Source of the DNA: Corella eumyota
Lineage: Eukaryota; Chordata; Ascidiacea; Phlebobranchia; Corellidae
Length of the DNA stretch: 64,000 nt
Direction: 5' to 3'
Assembly: GCA_963082875.1 (NCBI GenBank)
Contig: OY720101.1
Span: 10,044,001-10,108,000, forward strand
Positions 25,063 through 36,222 of this stretch are shown here, one piece after another. Under the pieces are notes generated by a model. The model was given only the letters and a program-made list of their open reading frames with translations, made no database searches and was not told the origin of the DNA. The translations under genes and the position numbers were made by a program. The stretch's first letter is position 1; every line of letters starts with the position of its first letter.

Positions 25063-28000
25063 TCAACGCACGGAAAGAATTCCGACATCTAAAAGTTTTT
25101 TGATATTTTTGGCTACTTCGGGATTTTGAAGATGTCTAAAAAAAAATTAAACTGTTGAAAATTTTAAGCTTAATCGATTATTAAGCCGCAGTTTTACTAT
25201 CTGGCAGTAATACTTAAAGAGATGGTTCGGTCGCAGGGTTTATTTTTCAAATATGTTGGAATTTTTCCAACTTGCAATGTTTTGCTATATTATTAAGGCT
25301 GTTTCTATTTTTAAAGTATTTTTAATTAGTTAGACTGTTTTTGAAAAATTGTAACAAAGCAAGGTTATGTTGTTAATTTTGCAAGTCTGCCTGTCAGACA
25401 CGGTTGATATTGGCTTAAAAACACTTGCAAGAAACAGACAGGTTAACTAAGAGTTATTAAAGTAAAGTGGCCTGTTAAGACAGTGTTAGTTATGTCTATA
25501 ACTTAATTTATCTGGTATTTGTGCTGGTTATATTATACTAAAATAGACGAATCAATATATATTACAAGTTAAGACACAATTTGACAAAATGTATATACTG
25601 AAAGAAATTGCAATTTGTTTTACACTTATGTTTCTCTATTTTACACAGTTTTCTTTATGATTGATCCAACTTACTAAAATTCAAATATTTTTTGATCTAC
25701 AACTGCAGTAATTGATACCTACAGCAGAAACATGATAAGAAACGAAAGCGACAGTGAAGAGGAAATAATATTAACTGAAGTTATACCATATCAATTTGAG
25801 CCACATTATACCGAAGAAGAAATAAAAACAGCAGCCATACCTGTCGAATCACATAGTGTTGCATTTTCCAATAGGAATCAAGACAACTTAAGTTCCTGGT
25901 ATTTTATTTTTTGGAGTTGTTGGTACTTTAGTTTTCTTTTTTAGTTAGTCATGTTAATACAACTATAGTATACTTGTTTTTTAACAGGTGTACTTGCGGA
26001 AAATGTCAACTGGTAGCCAACTCTCCGCTTAAATGTTGCAATGAAACATATAAAACTTGTTGCAAGAGGACCTTTCCATTTTCTTTTTTGATTGACAAAT
26101 TGTGTCCATTTTGTCTTTAATTTATTATTTTTAGGAAAGTAAAAAAATTGATGTTGCTTGTTATTTTCATACTTGTGGTCACAGCCATATACACTACATA
26201 GTCTGGTTGACATATTCTTAAAGGTTTTTTAATCTATAATTTCCAACAAATTTTATTTCAGTGTACATCATACATAGGTACCTTTACCTGTACTCTTTCC
26301 AATATAAAGTAGTCTTTGCTGCATTTTCTTAACATTAGTTTGAGTTTTACACTTGTAATAATATAACCAAGTTATTTTCACAGAGTTTATACTATAAGTA
26401 AGGCTATATATATATATGCTAACTTGCACAACCTGACCATGGATAAGTTAGTAATGTTAAAGTAGTTTTATTTGAGACCAAACTAACACTGTTTTAACAG
26501 GTCACTTTGCTTTAATAACTCTTAGTTAACCTGTCTGTTTCTTGCAAGTGATTTTAAGCCAATATCAACCGTGTCTGACAGGCAGACTTGCAAAATTAAC
26601 AACTTAACCTTGCTTTGTTACAATTTTTCAAAAACAGTCAAACTAATTAAAAATACTTTAAAAATAGAAACAGCCTTAATAATATAGCAAAACATTGCTT
26701 TTTATGCAAAGTTTTCTTTGTGCAAAAAAAAATTCTAAAAAACTATGACAAACGGCTCAAAAAAGGGCAAAATAGGGTTGTTTTCCTATGTCTGCCAGCA
26801 TATGAACTTACGACGATGACGTAAGCGCGTCACGTGACTCGCGTGCGTAGGGATTTTCCCTATTTGGATTTTTTTAGCTTCAAAACCCGATTTCTCGAAA
26901 ACTACTAGACCAATTTTTAAAATTTTGGTATCTCCAGGCAAGTTGGAAAAATTCCAACATATTTGAAAAATAAACCCTGCGACCGAACCATCTCTTTAAT
27001 AATTTAACCGGCAGCGTGGTGTAGTGGTAAGAACACTTGGGTTCAATCCCAACTGATCTAATGCTGTAGCGCCCTTGAGTAAGGCGCTATAAACGATATG
27101 AACTCTTGCTGAGCCAGTACTTAAACAGCAGCATAATTATCGGGCAATTATAATCTATAATATCCCAAACTGCCACAGGCAACTGAGACTGGGTCGGAGT
27201 AACTGATGTTACTCTCAGTTTTAGTCGCGCATTCGACTTTCCCACATCAAAGATAAAGATATAAACAAAAAATATATATTTTAAACTGCATAAATCAATC
27301 TAGGATAAAGTGGTAACAAATGCGACTTTATGTTAAGCCTGAACACCTTATCTTTCCATCGAGAATAAATGAATACAAAAAAAACAATTATAAATGCCTA
27401 TATATTGGACATGTAACCTATAATATACGACACTAAGCTTTATTATATATTTAATAACATCATGTGATGTTGCAACAAACTTACTCCTGGAGAGCCTTTG
27501 GATCTCTTTGTATCTGATCAAGAATCATCTTCATGGCCGGATCTCGCATGATTCTTCCAACCTCTGGATCATTCATTGCTCGTTTCTGGACTTCCTCCGG
27601 ATTGTTTCGATTTTGATAATCGCTCTGGATAATTTTTTATTTATTTTGGAGAAGAAATATTTTTTTATAATAAATAAAATTAAGAGATAACAACTAAAGA
27701 ATTTTAATGTTTTATGGTTATATATTTTAGGAATTTATATATTCCAACTAAACAAATTGAAATATTTAAAAGTGTCAGCTCAAATATTAACAAAAATCAT
27801 TTGACAGAAAAACATTTCCCTTAAAACCTAATTTTTAAAAACACATCCACCAAAATTTGACATTTTTTTTCAGAAATTTAGGGGCATTTTTTTTAAGGAA
27901 GTTGGGTTAAGCTATAAAAAATGTCTTATTATTGGTAAAATGAAGGTTGTTGGTAATATAACAGTTATTTATTTAAAAATTTTTTTTTGTATATATCTTT

Positions 28001-31000
28001 ATCCTCGATGTGGGAAAGTCGAATGCGCGACTTAAACATAGAGTAACATCAGTTACTCCGACCCAGTCTCGAGTTGCCTGTGGCAGTTTGGAATATTATA
28101 GAGACTATAATTGCCCGGTAATTATGCTGCTGATTAAGTGCTGGCTCAGCAGGAGTTCATACCGTTTATAGCACCTTACTCAAGGGCGCTACAGCTTGAG
28201 ATCAGTGGGGATTGAACCCACGACCTCATGGTAGTGTAGCAAGAGTTCTTATCACTACACCACGCTGCCGGTTCAATTAATGCCATTTGTAACATTCAAC
28301 ATAAAAAATAATAGGAATATGTTAATATTTCTAATACAAAACTTATCTTAACTTACATGTAAACAACGCTTGCAACCTTCCGATGCTTCATTATTGTTTG
28401 GATCAAGGTCTAAAGCTTTTTGGTAAGCATCTAGAGCTTTGGTAAAGTCCTTCATGGCCTCTAGTGCCCCACCTTTGCGTACATGTCCTTTGACTATAAA
28501 AGAAATATAAAAAATGTCTTTTTTTTTAATTTTTTTCACTAACAATAGCTATGTAAATGTAAAAACCCACAAAATAATAACACAATATAAAATAAGGCAA
28601 TAATATCATGCAAATTATATTTTTGTTAAATTTAAAACATCCCTTTAAATTTTTTTTTAACACAGACATGAAAGAAAAATTTATTAACATTTAAAAAAAA
28701 TGCTGGGTAGCTTAAATTATAATAATATTTATCTTGTATGCAGTTTGTTAAAGAAAATGACATTTATCCTTGAGAATATAAAAAAAAATTAATGATATCA
28801 GAATGTGTAAAAACTACCTAAACTTTTCTTTGTGACATTTATGAACAATAACTATATATTTGATTCTAAAAACTAAATAAGTCATTACACATTGCCTTAT
28901 ATTTTAAGATTTTATACCAACAACTTGAACCTACTAAAAGTCGGATCCTTTTGAATACAAATCTCACAATCTTTTAAAGCCAAATTAAATTCCAACAGCT
29001 TCATGTAACAAGCAGCCTTGTTTGAGTACAGCGTTGCATTGTCTGGGTTACGATTGATCGCTTCTGTGTAATGCTTTAGTGCTTCCGGATATTTTCCTAA
29101 AAATTGAAAGAACAAAATTATGCAGAAATATTTCGAGATGCCCCAAAAAACAGTATATACATGTTTAGAAGTCAACAAAACATATTTATTTGGCTTAAGT
29201 TTTCATTTAATTTAAAATAAATAATTAAATTAGTGGTTTGGTGCAGTGGTTGAAACACTGGGTTGAAACACACACTATAGAATTATTAAGTAAAAGGCCA
29301 AAAAAAGAATTAGCAGACTAAGTTCGAAAAATATAATCAATAATATCCCAAACTGCCAAAGGTCAACTTACGATTTAATTAGGGTAACAAATGCCTCTCT
29401 ATGTTTGGGCTGCCATAAAATTGCCCCACATTAAGGATAAATACAAACGAAAAAAATGTTATTACATGTCAATCTATCAAACAAAAAATATTTAATCCAA
29501 TTTTAAAGTTTCTGTTACCTTCCTTGTAAGCATTATTTCCTTTTTCTTTTTCTTTAAGAGAAATCTCAGGATCAATGTAAGCCAACCTCCTGCTCTCTTC
29601 AATAGCTTTTTCACATTGCTGAAGTTTGGCGAGAACATTTTTGTTTCGATCCTCTGTTAAAGATTTGTTGAAGAAAGTTTTTGCATTTTCGTGATCTTTT
29701 TCCTTCAAATAAGAGTTTCCAATTCTTAAAAATGCTCTAAATAAAAACATTTGTTAACAACCTAAGCTTATAGATGTTTATAATAATCGAAAAAGTTATC
29801 CGATTATTGTAATTCAAGCAGTAAAATCAACCAAATTTTACCAAAAAAAAAACTTACTTTGCAATTAGTTTGTATTCGGCTTTCCTTTCTCTTCCGACTT
29901 CCACAGCTTTCAGGCAAACCTCCCTACATTTCTCCATCTCATTTTGTTCGAAGAATACAGCTGCTTTGTTTGTCAAGATTGCGATATTAGTCGGATCAAG
30001 TTCGAATGCTTGATCGTAAAAAGTCAGCGCTGATGCAAAGTCCTTTTTCTTGTAAGCAGCGTTTCCGCTTTCTTTTGCTTTTAATGACTGAAAAATAATA
30101 TAGTTTAACAAAGTGCATTGTTTTAAACATAATTTTTCACTTTTTGAAATAGAAAAATTTGTATACACTGTTCATGAACTTCAACAAACTTTTTAAATTG
30201 ATTTATTTTTAATGTGGAAGGGCTCACTTTACAGTCTTGTCTAAATAAACAGAGAATAACATTTGTTAAACTGACACAATCTCGAGTTGACTTAGGCAGT
30301 TTGGAAAATGATTGTTTACACTCACCCGATAATTAAACTGCCACTTGATTTGGGAGAAGTTTTCACACAACTTAATATTTTACTTAAGGGTGCTACAGCA
30401 CACAAGCAGTAAAAATCCATTTGCAAACCAAAAACTTTATCTGCAGGCAACTACAACCAAAAAAAAAACTTTTAACCTCCTGAACATTACTGGAAACCTC
30501 GGGTTTAGTGGGAGTTTCTTTCGGAGTTGGTTTTAGATCAGGTTTTGTTTGCTCAGTTTCCATGGGTTCCCCATTACCCATATTATTTCCCATTTGAAGA
30601 TCAATCCCTAGCATCACGCTTAAAGTATTTTGAATTCTTGGGTCCCCAATTTTACTAGAAATTTTTTTTTTTTATTTTAGGTACAGTAACTTGATTGGTA
30701 TCCATTAGTAAAATTCCAATCAATTAGGTAAACATTCTTTAAAAAAACAATAAGATTTATTTAATCTAATTGTTAGTAATTTAAAATGGAATTAGAATTA
30801 AATACAGAAAAATGGCATTATTCCCTTTTATATTACCTCTAAAAAAATGATTAAATATATATAAGATGGATTATTTAGTTTTATTACCTTTGTATTATTA
30901 CATAAAAATAATTTAAAAAAGTTACACAATGTAAGGCAATAAACGTTGCTATGGGAACTAAAAGAAAACATGCCCACACAAGTTGATGTTTCAAAAAAAA

Positions 31001-34000
31001 AAAAAAAAAGTTTATACCATGCCCCTTAAATATCTATAATTAGTTTAATAGTGCATTTATGCGTATATACAAGACTTGGTCAACTAATATCAAAAAATAC
31101 TCAAAAACATAGATTAATCTTTGTCCTAAATTGCGTATGTATCAATAAAGTACTCGGACTTAGCCCAATTTATACCCATAAAATTTCAAATTATATTATG
31201 ACAACACCATAAAAAACAACCTTGCCAAGGCTTTTGGGTTTGATGTTAATTCTTCAAGCAACTTGACATAACTTGGATCGTTGAAATAATCGCGAGTCTT
31301 TGGGCTTGCTTTAAGTTTTATCATCATTTCGTTCAAGTTACCAAATGGATTGGGCATTTCCCCTCCTTGAGAAAACACACCAAAATAAATTAAAAATGCA
31401 AATTAGGATAATTTGTGTTGAAGCTTAAGTTCAAAAGTATATTATAATTAATATTCTGTAACAAATTTTTTTTAAACTAAGTAAATTTTTTATATATTTG
31501 CTGTAACAGGGTCTGAACCAGGGGTTCTAAACTGGGGGTAAAATTTACCTACTGAGGGGGTAAATAGTTATGAAGGACCTTCGAGTAGACGTTATTTTAC
31601 ACAGAAACCCGTCAAGAACAATTGTTTTTTTGACAACTAAAAAAACTTTTTGTGATATTTGCTGTAGTAAACAAGACAAAAAAAATGTTTTACATTTTTT
31701 CTTCAAGGGCCACCAAGAGGATAGGGTAAATTTTACCTTTTTTATTTGGCAAGGGGTAAACAAGACAAAAAAGGTTAAGAACCTCTGGTCTAAACTTTGA
31801 ACTACACACATGAAAATATCTGGAAAATAGTTTTATTAAAAATTTAAAAAAAATTTACCATCCAATTTTTTAGAGCACTCCATAAACCCCTTTTTAAGTT
31901 GAGGATTTTCCGGTTCAATTTTTAAACCTGCCTCGTAGGTTTCCATGGCTTCGTCAAATTTATTTAAAAACTCCAAAGCTGATCCTTTTCGTGAGTACCC
32001 CTAAAAAAATTATAAAAATGTTGTTGAAAAATGTTGAAATTATCATAAAAAAAAAAGTATTTGCATATAATAGAAAATAATATAAATATGTATGCAATTT
32101 ATTGGCCTACAAAATCTTTAAAACTTTTGTTTGTGATACGTGAGTAAATTAGTAAATTAGCAGACAAAATTAGTTGCAACCATATTACAACAACTGGCAG
32201 CGTGGTGTAGTGGTAAGATTACTTGCTACACCACCGTGAGGTTGTGGGTTTAATCCCTACTGCTCTCATGCTGTAGCGCCTTTAAGTAAGGTGGATAAAC
32301 GATATAAACTCCTGCTGGGCCAGCACTTAATCAGCAGCATAATTACCGGGCAATTATAATCTATAATATCCCAAATTCCTAAAGATAACTCGAGACTGGG
32401 TTGTTGTAACTGATGTTACTCTATGTTTAGGTCGCGCGTTTGACCTTTTCACATCAAGATTAAATGTATATATATATATACAAAAAAAAAAATTAAAACA
32501 GCAACCAGTGACAGGGTTTTGAGTATACAAATATCTGTAATGTGCAACTAGAATGTCAGGGATGACAGTTTAAAGTGTTAAAATATTGTTAATTAAAGAA
32601 ATAGGTTAGTAAAAAAGTGTTATATTTTTTTTTAAGTTCTTACCTTGGAAAACAATGACTACAGCCTAAACCCAGAGTATCATTTGTTACCCAACTCAGT
32701 CTTTAATTGACTTTGGCAGTTTAAATATTATTAATTATAATTGATACGTTTTGCAGATTAGTTTTAGCTTTGCAGAAGTTGTAACAATAAAATCGCCTTA
32801 CTGAAGAGTGCTACAGCATACAAGCAACAAAAATTAAAAAAATAACCCTATGTAGTCAAGTCCAGTGTTTTAACCACCACATTACGTTAAAAATATATAG
32901 AGTAGGTTGGCTATAATGTTTTTTCACACAGTCTATATGTGTAACGCAAATTGATTTGTCAAATAATAAATAATTTACTAGATTTTAATTAAAATATAAA
33001 AGAAAAATTACTTTAGGCCAGTCTGGTTTAATTTCGATCACTTTTTCAGCATCTTTCAGGGCTTCCATAAAACTTTCCTTTTTTGCATAAGCAGCTGAGC
33101 GATTGCTATAAAGAACGTGATTGGTCGGGGATAATTCTATTGCCTAAAATTATAAAAAAAAAATTAATTTTATTACAAAAATTCCCTTAAAAATATTTAT
33201 AAAAATTAAAAAAATACTAAAATTAAAACGGTTAAGTAAATTTGGCCTTGTGAAATAAGTATCACAAGAAAGTACAGTAAATTGACCAGATGACCAGACC
33301 CATGTGGGTAAAACCTTAAAACGTATGGTGTAGTGCTTAGAACACATGGTTTGGATTGGTCTCCAATGCTTTTATCTTGTAGTGCCATAAAGTAAATGGT
33401 AAAAATTCCTGCTGATCAAAAACCAGCAGATAAAATTGTCTGCTAAATAATTTATAAAACTACCAAAGGCATCATAAGATTGGGTTGGGGTATAAAACCA
33501 CTGTATTTAGGGTGTGAAGATAATCTTTCTAATTTAAACATTATTTAAAATTAAAGTACCTGGGTATAAAACTTAATTGCTTCATCCGTATTTCCAGCAC
33601 TTAAAGCTTCATTTCCCTTTCTTTTTAGATCATCAGCCTAAAAAAATGTTTATTGTAGTTATGTTGGTAATAGAAAAATAGGAAAAATCATGCATATCAC
33701 ACACAGACATTTTTAAAACACCCCAATAAAACACAAAAACGCTTTATATAAGTATGTTTATATTACAACAGAAAGTTAAAAACCAAGATAGTGCATTTCC
33801 ATGATTAATTTTTAAACATTCTAAACAGAATTTAAATTTTAAATTATTGAAATAAAAAAAATTAAACAATTTTTAAATTTTTTGTGGTTTATGGTCCTTA
33901 AACTAACTTTATAATTTTTTTATATTTATTTATCCTTGACAGGAGGAGGTCTTCTTCATGACCTTAACATTAACATCAGTTACCCCAACCCAGTTGCAAG

Positions 34001-34687
34001 TTGCCTTTGGCAGTTTGGGATAATATAGATTATAATTGCCCAGTACCTATTACTATAAGCTGCTAAACAAGTGTTGGCTTAGCAGGAGTTTATACCGATT
34101 GTAGCACCATACTTAAAGGCACTACAGCAAAACGACAATGGGAATTAAACCCAGGACTTTGTGTAGTGAAGCCAAGTGTTCTATTCCCTACACCACACTG
34201 ACCCTCTTGCCAAATTTCTCTTCACTTTAGTGTTTCTTATATAATATATATTTATCTGTTAATTAACTCTTACTTTATATATAATCCAAAGCTATGTGCA
34301 ATAAGTGCAATGTGTGCATTCAGTACAATAAGTCTAATAAGGGTAATAAATATAACTTATTATATATATTTAATTTTCTTTTTTGTAATCTGACATTTTG
34401 AGCAGAAAAAGCTGCAATGAAGATGCCAATACAAACTCTTAACAGTTAAAACTTAAGTAGCTGTCATTGCCACATGACAATGCACAAAACTTCACTAACA
34501 ACCTTAATGTTTATTTTACTTTTCAGCTTTCACTTTAGATTTTTTGCATGTTTTGCATCGTTTAACTTTTACAGTCCTAAATTTTTTTGGATTGCATACC
34601 ACAAGCTGACAAGCAACCCTAGTTTTGTAGATATATAAATAAACAAAAATGCAACAATATTAAAACTAGCAAAAAAAAACTTACCAT
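25063..34687 (-). CDS. STIP1: Stress-induced phosphoprotein 1 (Hsp70/Hsp90 organising protein)
   Basis: Twelve coding exons: 34687-34685 (the ATG alone), 33637-33560, 33143-33012, 32000-31859, 31365-31221, 30654-30477, 30087-29858, 29736-29519, 29096-28935, 28493-28357, 27624-27485 and 25135-25063. They join to 545 residues; human STIP1 has 543. HOP carries clients from Hsp70 to Hsp90 in the cytosol, its TPR pockets gripping the C-terminal EEVD tails. Order seen: TPR1 (about 1-115; [13 protein letters not shown]-type [26 protein letters not shown]), DP1 (about 125-195; [17 protein letters not shown]), a Pro/Thr-rich linker, TPR2A (about 225-345; [24 protein letters not shown]), TPR2B (about 355-475; [34 protein letters not shown]) and DP2 (about 490-545; [17 protein letters not shown], ending [12 protein letters not shown]). 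Clamp Lys, Asn and Arg positions look intact. A 1.8-kb DNA transposon sits in the last intron, and other introns hold at least six SINEs and one MITE. Confidence 0.97.
25732..26120 (+). CDS. Transposon-borne P2X7-tail-like zinc-binding protein
   Basis: Two exons, 25732-25898 and 25988-26120, join across a GT-AG intron to a 99-residue protein. The joint rebuilds a Trp codon and gives [11 protein letters not shown]. The N-terminal part is acidic (ESDSEEEI) followed by [12 protein letters not shown]; the C-terminal part has WCTCGKC then CCNE. This order, an acidic YxFEP segment followed by WCxCGxC and CC-E, is that of the zinc-binding intracellular tail domain of P2X7 receptors, which also occurs in many stand-alone genes of mobile-element origin in animals. 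The protein ends soon after the CC-E motif, shorter than the domain usually runs, and its end overlaps the THAP remnant on the other strand, which suggests that an internal deletion joined the 3' parts of two convergent genes. Function in transposition is unknown. Confidence 0.7.
26070..26213 (-). pseudogene. THAP zinc-finger remnant in the transposon
   Basis: The frame starts [18 protein letters not shown] and continues FFYFPKNN...[10 protein letters not shown], matching the first two thirds of a THAP (C2CH) DNA-binding finger: the first Cys pair, the FP after a short gap and the conserved Trp. Downstream, the expected second Cys-x2-His with 'HF' is only weakly echoed (SFICFIATF) and lacks the His. 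The finger therefore looks cut at about 26070, where it meets the other gene. THAP fingers bind the ends of P and Kolobok transposons in the families that carry them. Confidence 0.6.
27008..27265 (+). mobile_element. tRNA-derived SINE, well preserved
   Basis: Begins ccggcagcgtggtgtagtgg (A box) with B-box-like gggttcaatccca, followed by the standard body (aaggcgctataaacgatatg, aactcttgctgagccagtac, cccaaactgccacaggcaac, gagactgggtcggagtaac) and an A/T-rich tail. Compared with 6674 it lacks a few bases between the A and B boxes. It starts only 8 bases after the TTAA of the transposon. Confidence 0.9.
27988..28272 (-). mobile_element. tRNA-derived SINE, full length, reverse
   Basis: Reverse copy with intact head at 28225-28272 and B box complement ggattgaaccc at 28208. 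It contains all body blocks, including the 'ctataaacggtatgaactcc' block. It faces the copy at 27008 in the same STIP1 transcript, making an inverted pair about 720 bases apart. Confidence 0.9.
29230..29450 (+). mobile_element. SINE, diverged
   Basis: Head 'agtggtttggtgcagtggtt', body 'cccaaactgccaaaggtcaac' and 'ctctatgtttgggctgcc'. It sits between STIP1 exons 8 and 9. Confidence 0.6.
30200..30430 (-). mobile_element. SINE, diverged
   Basis: Reverse copy: 'tttaatgtggaagggctcac' tail, 'tctcgagttgacttaggcag', 'cgataattaaactgcc' and 'aagggtgctacagca' in order, between STIP1 exons 6 and 7. Confidence 0.6.
31519..31787. mobile_element. hAT-type MITE
   Basis: A 269-bp element with inverted ends CAGGGGTTCTaaac on the left and the complement of CAGAGGTTCTTAACC on the right, the usual hAT-family terminus. 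It is flanked by near-identical 8-bp target duplications, gtctgaac (31511-31518) and gtctaaac (31788-31795), as hAT elements make. Open frames run through it on both strands but have no counterpart I recognise; it is too short to encode a transposase. It lies between STIP1 exons 4 and 5. Confidence 0.85.
32194..32480 (+). mobile_element. tRNA-derived SINE
   Basis: Head ctggcagcgtggtgtagtgg, B-box-like gggtttaatccc, full body, ending in a TATATA and A-run tail. It lies in the intron between STIP1 exons 3 and 4 and is preceded by the word ttagttgcaaccatatta that recurs at 56620 and 61550. Confidence 0.88.
32640..32885 (-). mobile_element. SINE, diverged
   Basis: Reverse copy beginning 'cttaccttggaaaacaatg' with 'ccaactcagtctttaattg', 'ttgcagaagttg' and 'gagtgctacagcata'. 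It faces the copy at 32194 and forms a second inverted SINE pair in STIP1. Confidence 0.6.
33318..33535 (+). mobile_element. SINE, diverged
   Basis: Head 'acgtatggtgtagtgctta', then 'tgtagtgccataaagtaaatgg', 'aaattcctgctgatc', 'aaactaccaaaggcatc' and 'gattgggttggggta'. Between STIP1 exons 2 and 3. Confidence 0.6.
33925..34205 (-). mobile_element. SINE, diverged
   Basis: Reverse copy with 'acccagttgcaagttgcctttggcag', shown here only by its ends, and the landmarks 'cagcaggagtttatacc' unclear but 'gcactacagca' and 'ctacaccacactgacc' plain. In STIP1 intron 1. Confidence 0.65.
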
Positions 34688-36222
34688 TTTTTATTTTAAT
34701 TTGAAACTAACAGACTAAGAAACTCGAAAATTGGTAATAACAATAAAATTCCGCTGCCAATTTAAAAATCACGGGTTCACCTTTTCCTAACTTATCACAA
34801 ATTTAAAATTATTCTTTTATTTTTAATAAACGAACGAAAAATTAATATATATAAATATTATAGTGGAGTTGTAAAAGATTTTTCTAGAATTTTTTTTAAA
34901 TTAAAAAAATTCCCTAGGCATGTGTTTGAGTAGACATGTTGCCTTTATGTGACGAAACAAAATTGTATTCTATGTTTGATTTAATTTATTATAACGCACC
35001 AAATAAAATATATATATATTTTAAAAAAAAATTATCACTGATTTTATATTAAAAAAAAAATATATATCCTTGATTTATATTTAAGTTTAAAAAATTATAA
35101 CTGATTTTATATCTATTTACTTTGTAAGAAAAACTAATTTATTCAACTAAACACAAATTACCATCTAAAAAGTAATTTATTATCAAAAAATGATTTAATT
35201 TCCCAATGTTATAAGAAAGCGATGAACTGTAGCATATAAGTTAGTTAGGTTAATGTTTATAAACATAACACTTAGACTATGTTGTTATTTAATGCGTTAA
35301 ACGTTCTGTTAATGTTGGGCCTGTTGTCAACCTAAAATTTTCTTAACTTACACTTGTTGAATTTAGAAATTCTTGCCGCGAAGCGTATCGTTCTGTGACG
35401 TCATAGTCGTATATAACCGAGGTATGCAGTTAAACGATTTACCAGACCTGAAAATCTCAAAGCGTATAGTTGCTGTTTTTTAATGTAGGCGACCTACATT
35501 TTTACGTTTTGTAAGCTACATAGATGTAAGCTACAGATCAAATTTGTATAAAAATAGATAAGGGATACAATTTTTTATCTAAAAAAGCTTTTTTTTATAC
35601 GTAAAATAGAAAAGATATTAAATCACAAAAATGTTACCATATTATGTTCTTTAGATACGTCAACTTACTCATAAAAAGCCCAGTCACATTTTTGAAGTGA
35701 AGGTAGTTAAACTTAAAAATATTTATGAATTGTGAAACTTAACGATATTTATAAATTAATCAGTATATCAGTATAAAATACTTTTAGTACTTGGTTGGTC
35801 ATTAGTAGTACGAACTTTATGTAAATAATATTGTTTGCTATTAACTGGACTCTTTTAACAAGACTTAAAACGGCCCAGGGCAAAGGTAAACAAAAACTTT
35901 ACCTGCAAATAACCTTTACAGTAAAAAAGTTAAAATATGTTAAATGTTTAACTTTTAAAACTAAAAGGCTATAAAATTTAATTTTATTTTTTACGATTAT
36001 TAAACGGTCAGTAGTCTTACACAAGCTCTTATTAATATCGTTATTACTAAAATGAGAAAATTTCTTTGCGTTAATAATTGATTTTTTTAGTATACGAGAT
36101 TGCATTTTATTTAAGGCGCGTAGTTAATTCAAAATTAAGACTTTCTGAACCAAATTTACTTTTGGGCGTTTAACTTGAACTTTTATACTGTTTTATTACA
36201 GCAGATAAGCTTAATTGATAAA
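34688..36222. promoter_or_regulatory. Shared STIP1/transglutaminase upstream region
   Basis: Two genes start away from each other across about 1.5 kb. A TTCTAGAA palindrome (34882-34889), the core of a heat-shock element, lies 195 bases before the STIP1 ATG and would fit a stress-induced co-chaperone, though a full three-unit element is not evident. At 35396-35403 a TGACGTCA is followed at once by TATATAA (35410-35416) on the plus strand, a possible core promoter for the transglutaminase. A 3' splice acceptor (tgttttattacag) ends at about 36202, 20 bases before the transglutaminase ATG, so a 5' UTR intron or trans-splicing is likely. Confidence 0.5.

Larger units (their letters stand above)
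25218..26995. mobile_element. TTAA-flanked DNA transposon with long inverted repeats
   Basis: Long terminal inverted repeats start with AGAGATGGTTCGGTCGCAGG and are flanked by TTAA on both sides (25214-25217 and 26996-26999). The right arm is about 515 bp (26481-26995), the left about 275 bp (25218-25492); the left arm matches both ends of the right arm but lacks about 240 bp of its middle. TTAA targets are used by the piggyBac and Kolobok superfamilies; a THAP-type reading frame inside favours Kolobok. The core holds a two-exon zinc-binding gene on the plus strand and a THAP remnant on the minus strand, and no transposase catalytic domain, so this is a non-autonomous, internally deleted copy. 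It is inserted in the last intron of STIP1, and must be spliced out for STIP1 to be made. Confidence 0.88.

Noticed and set aside
31545-31811. Overlapping frames of 76 and 88 codons on both strands
   Set aside because: They lie within the hAT-type MITE, follow its inverted ends and have no known relative.
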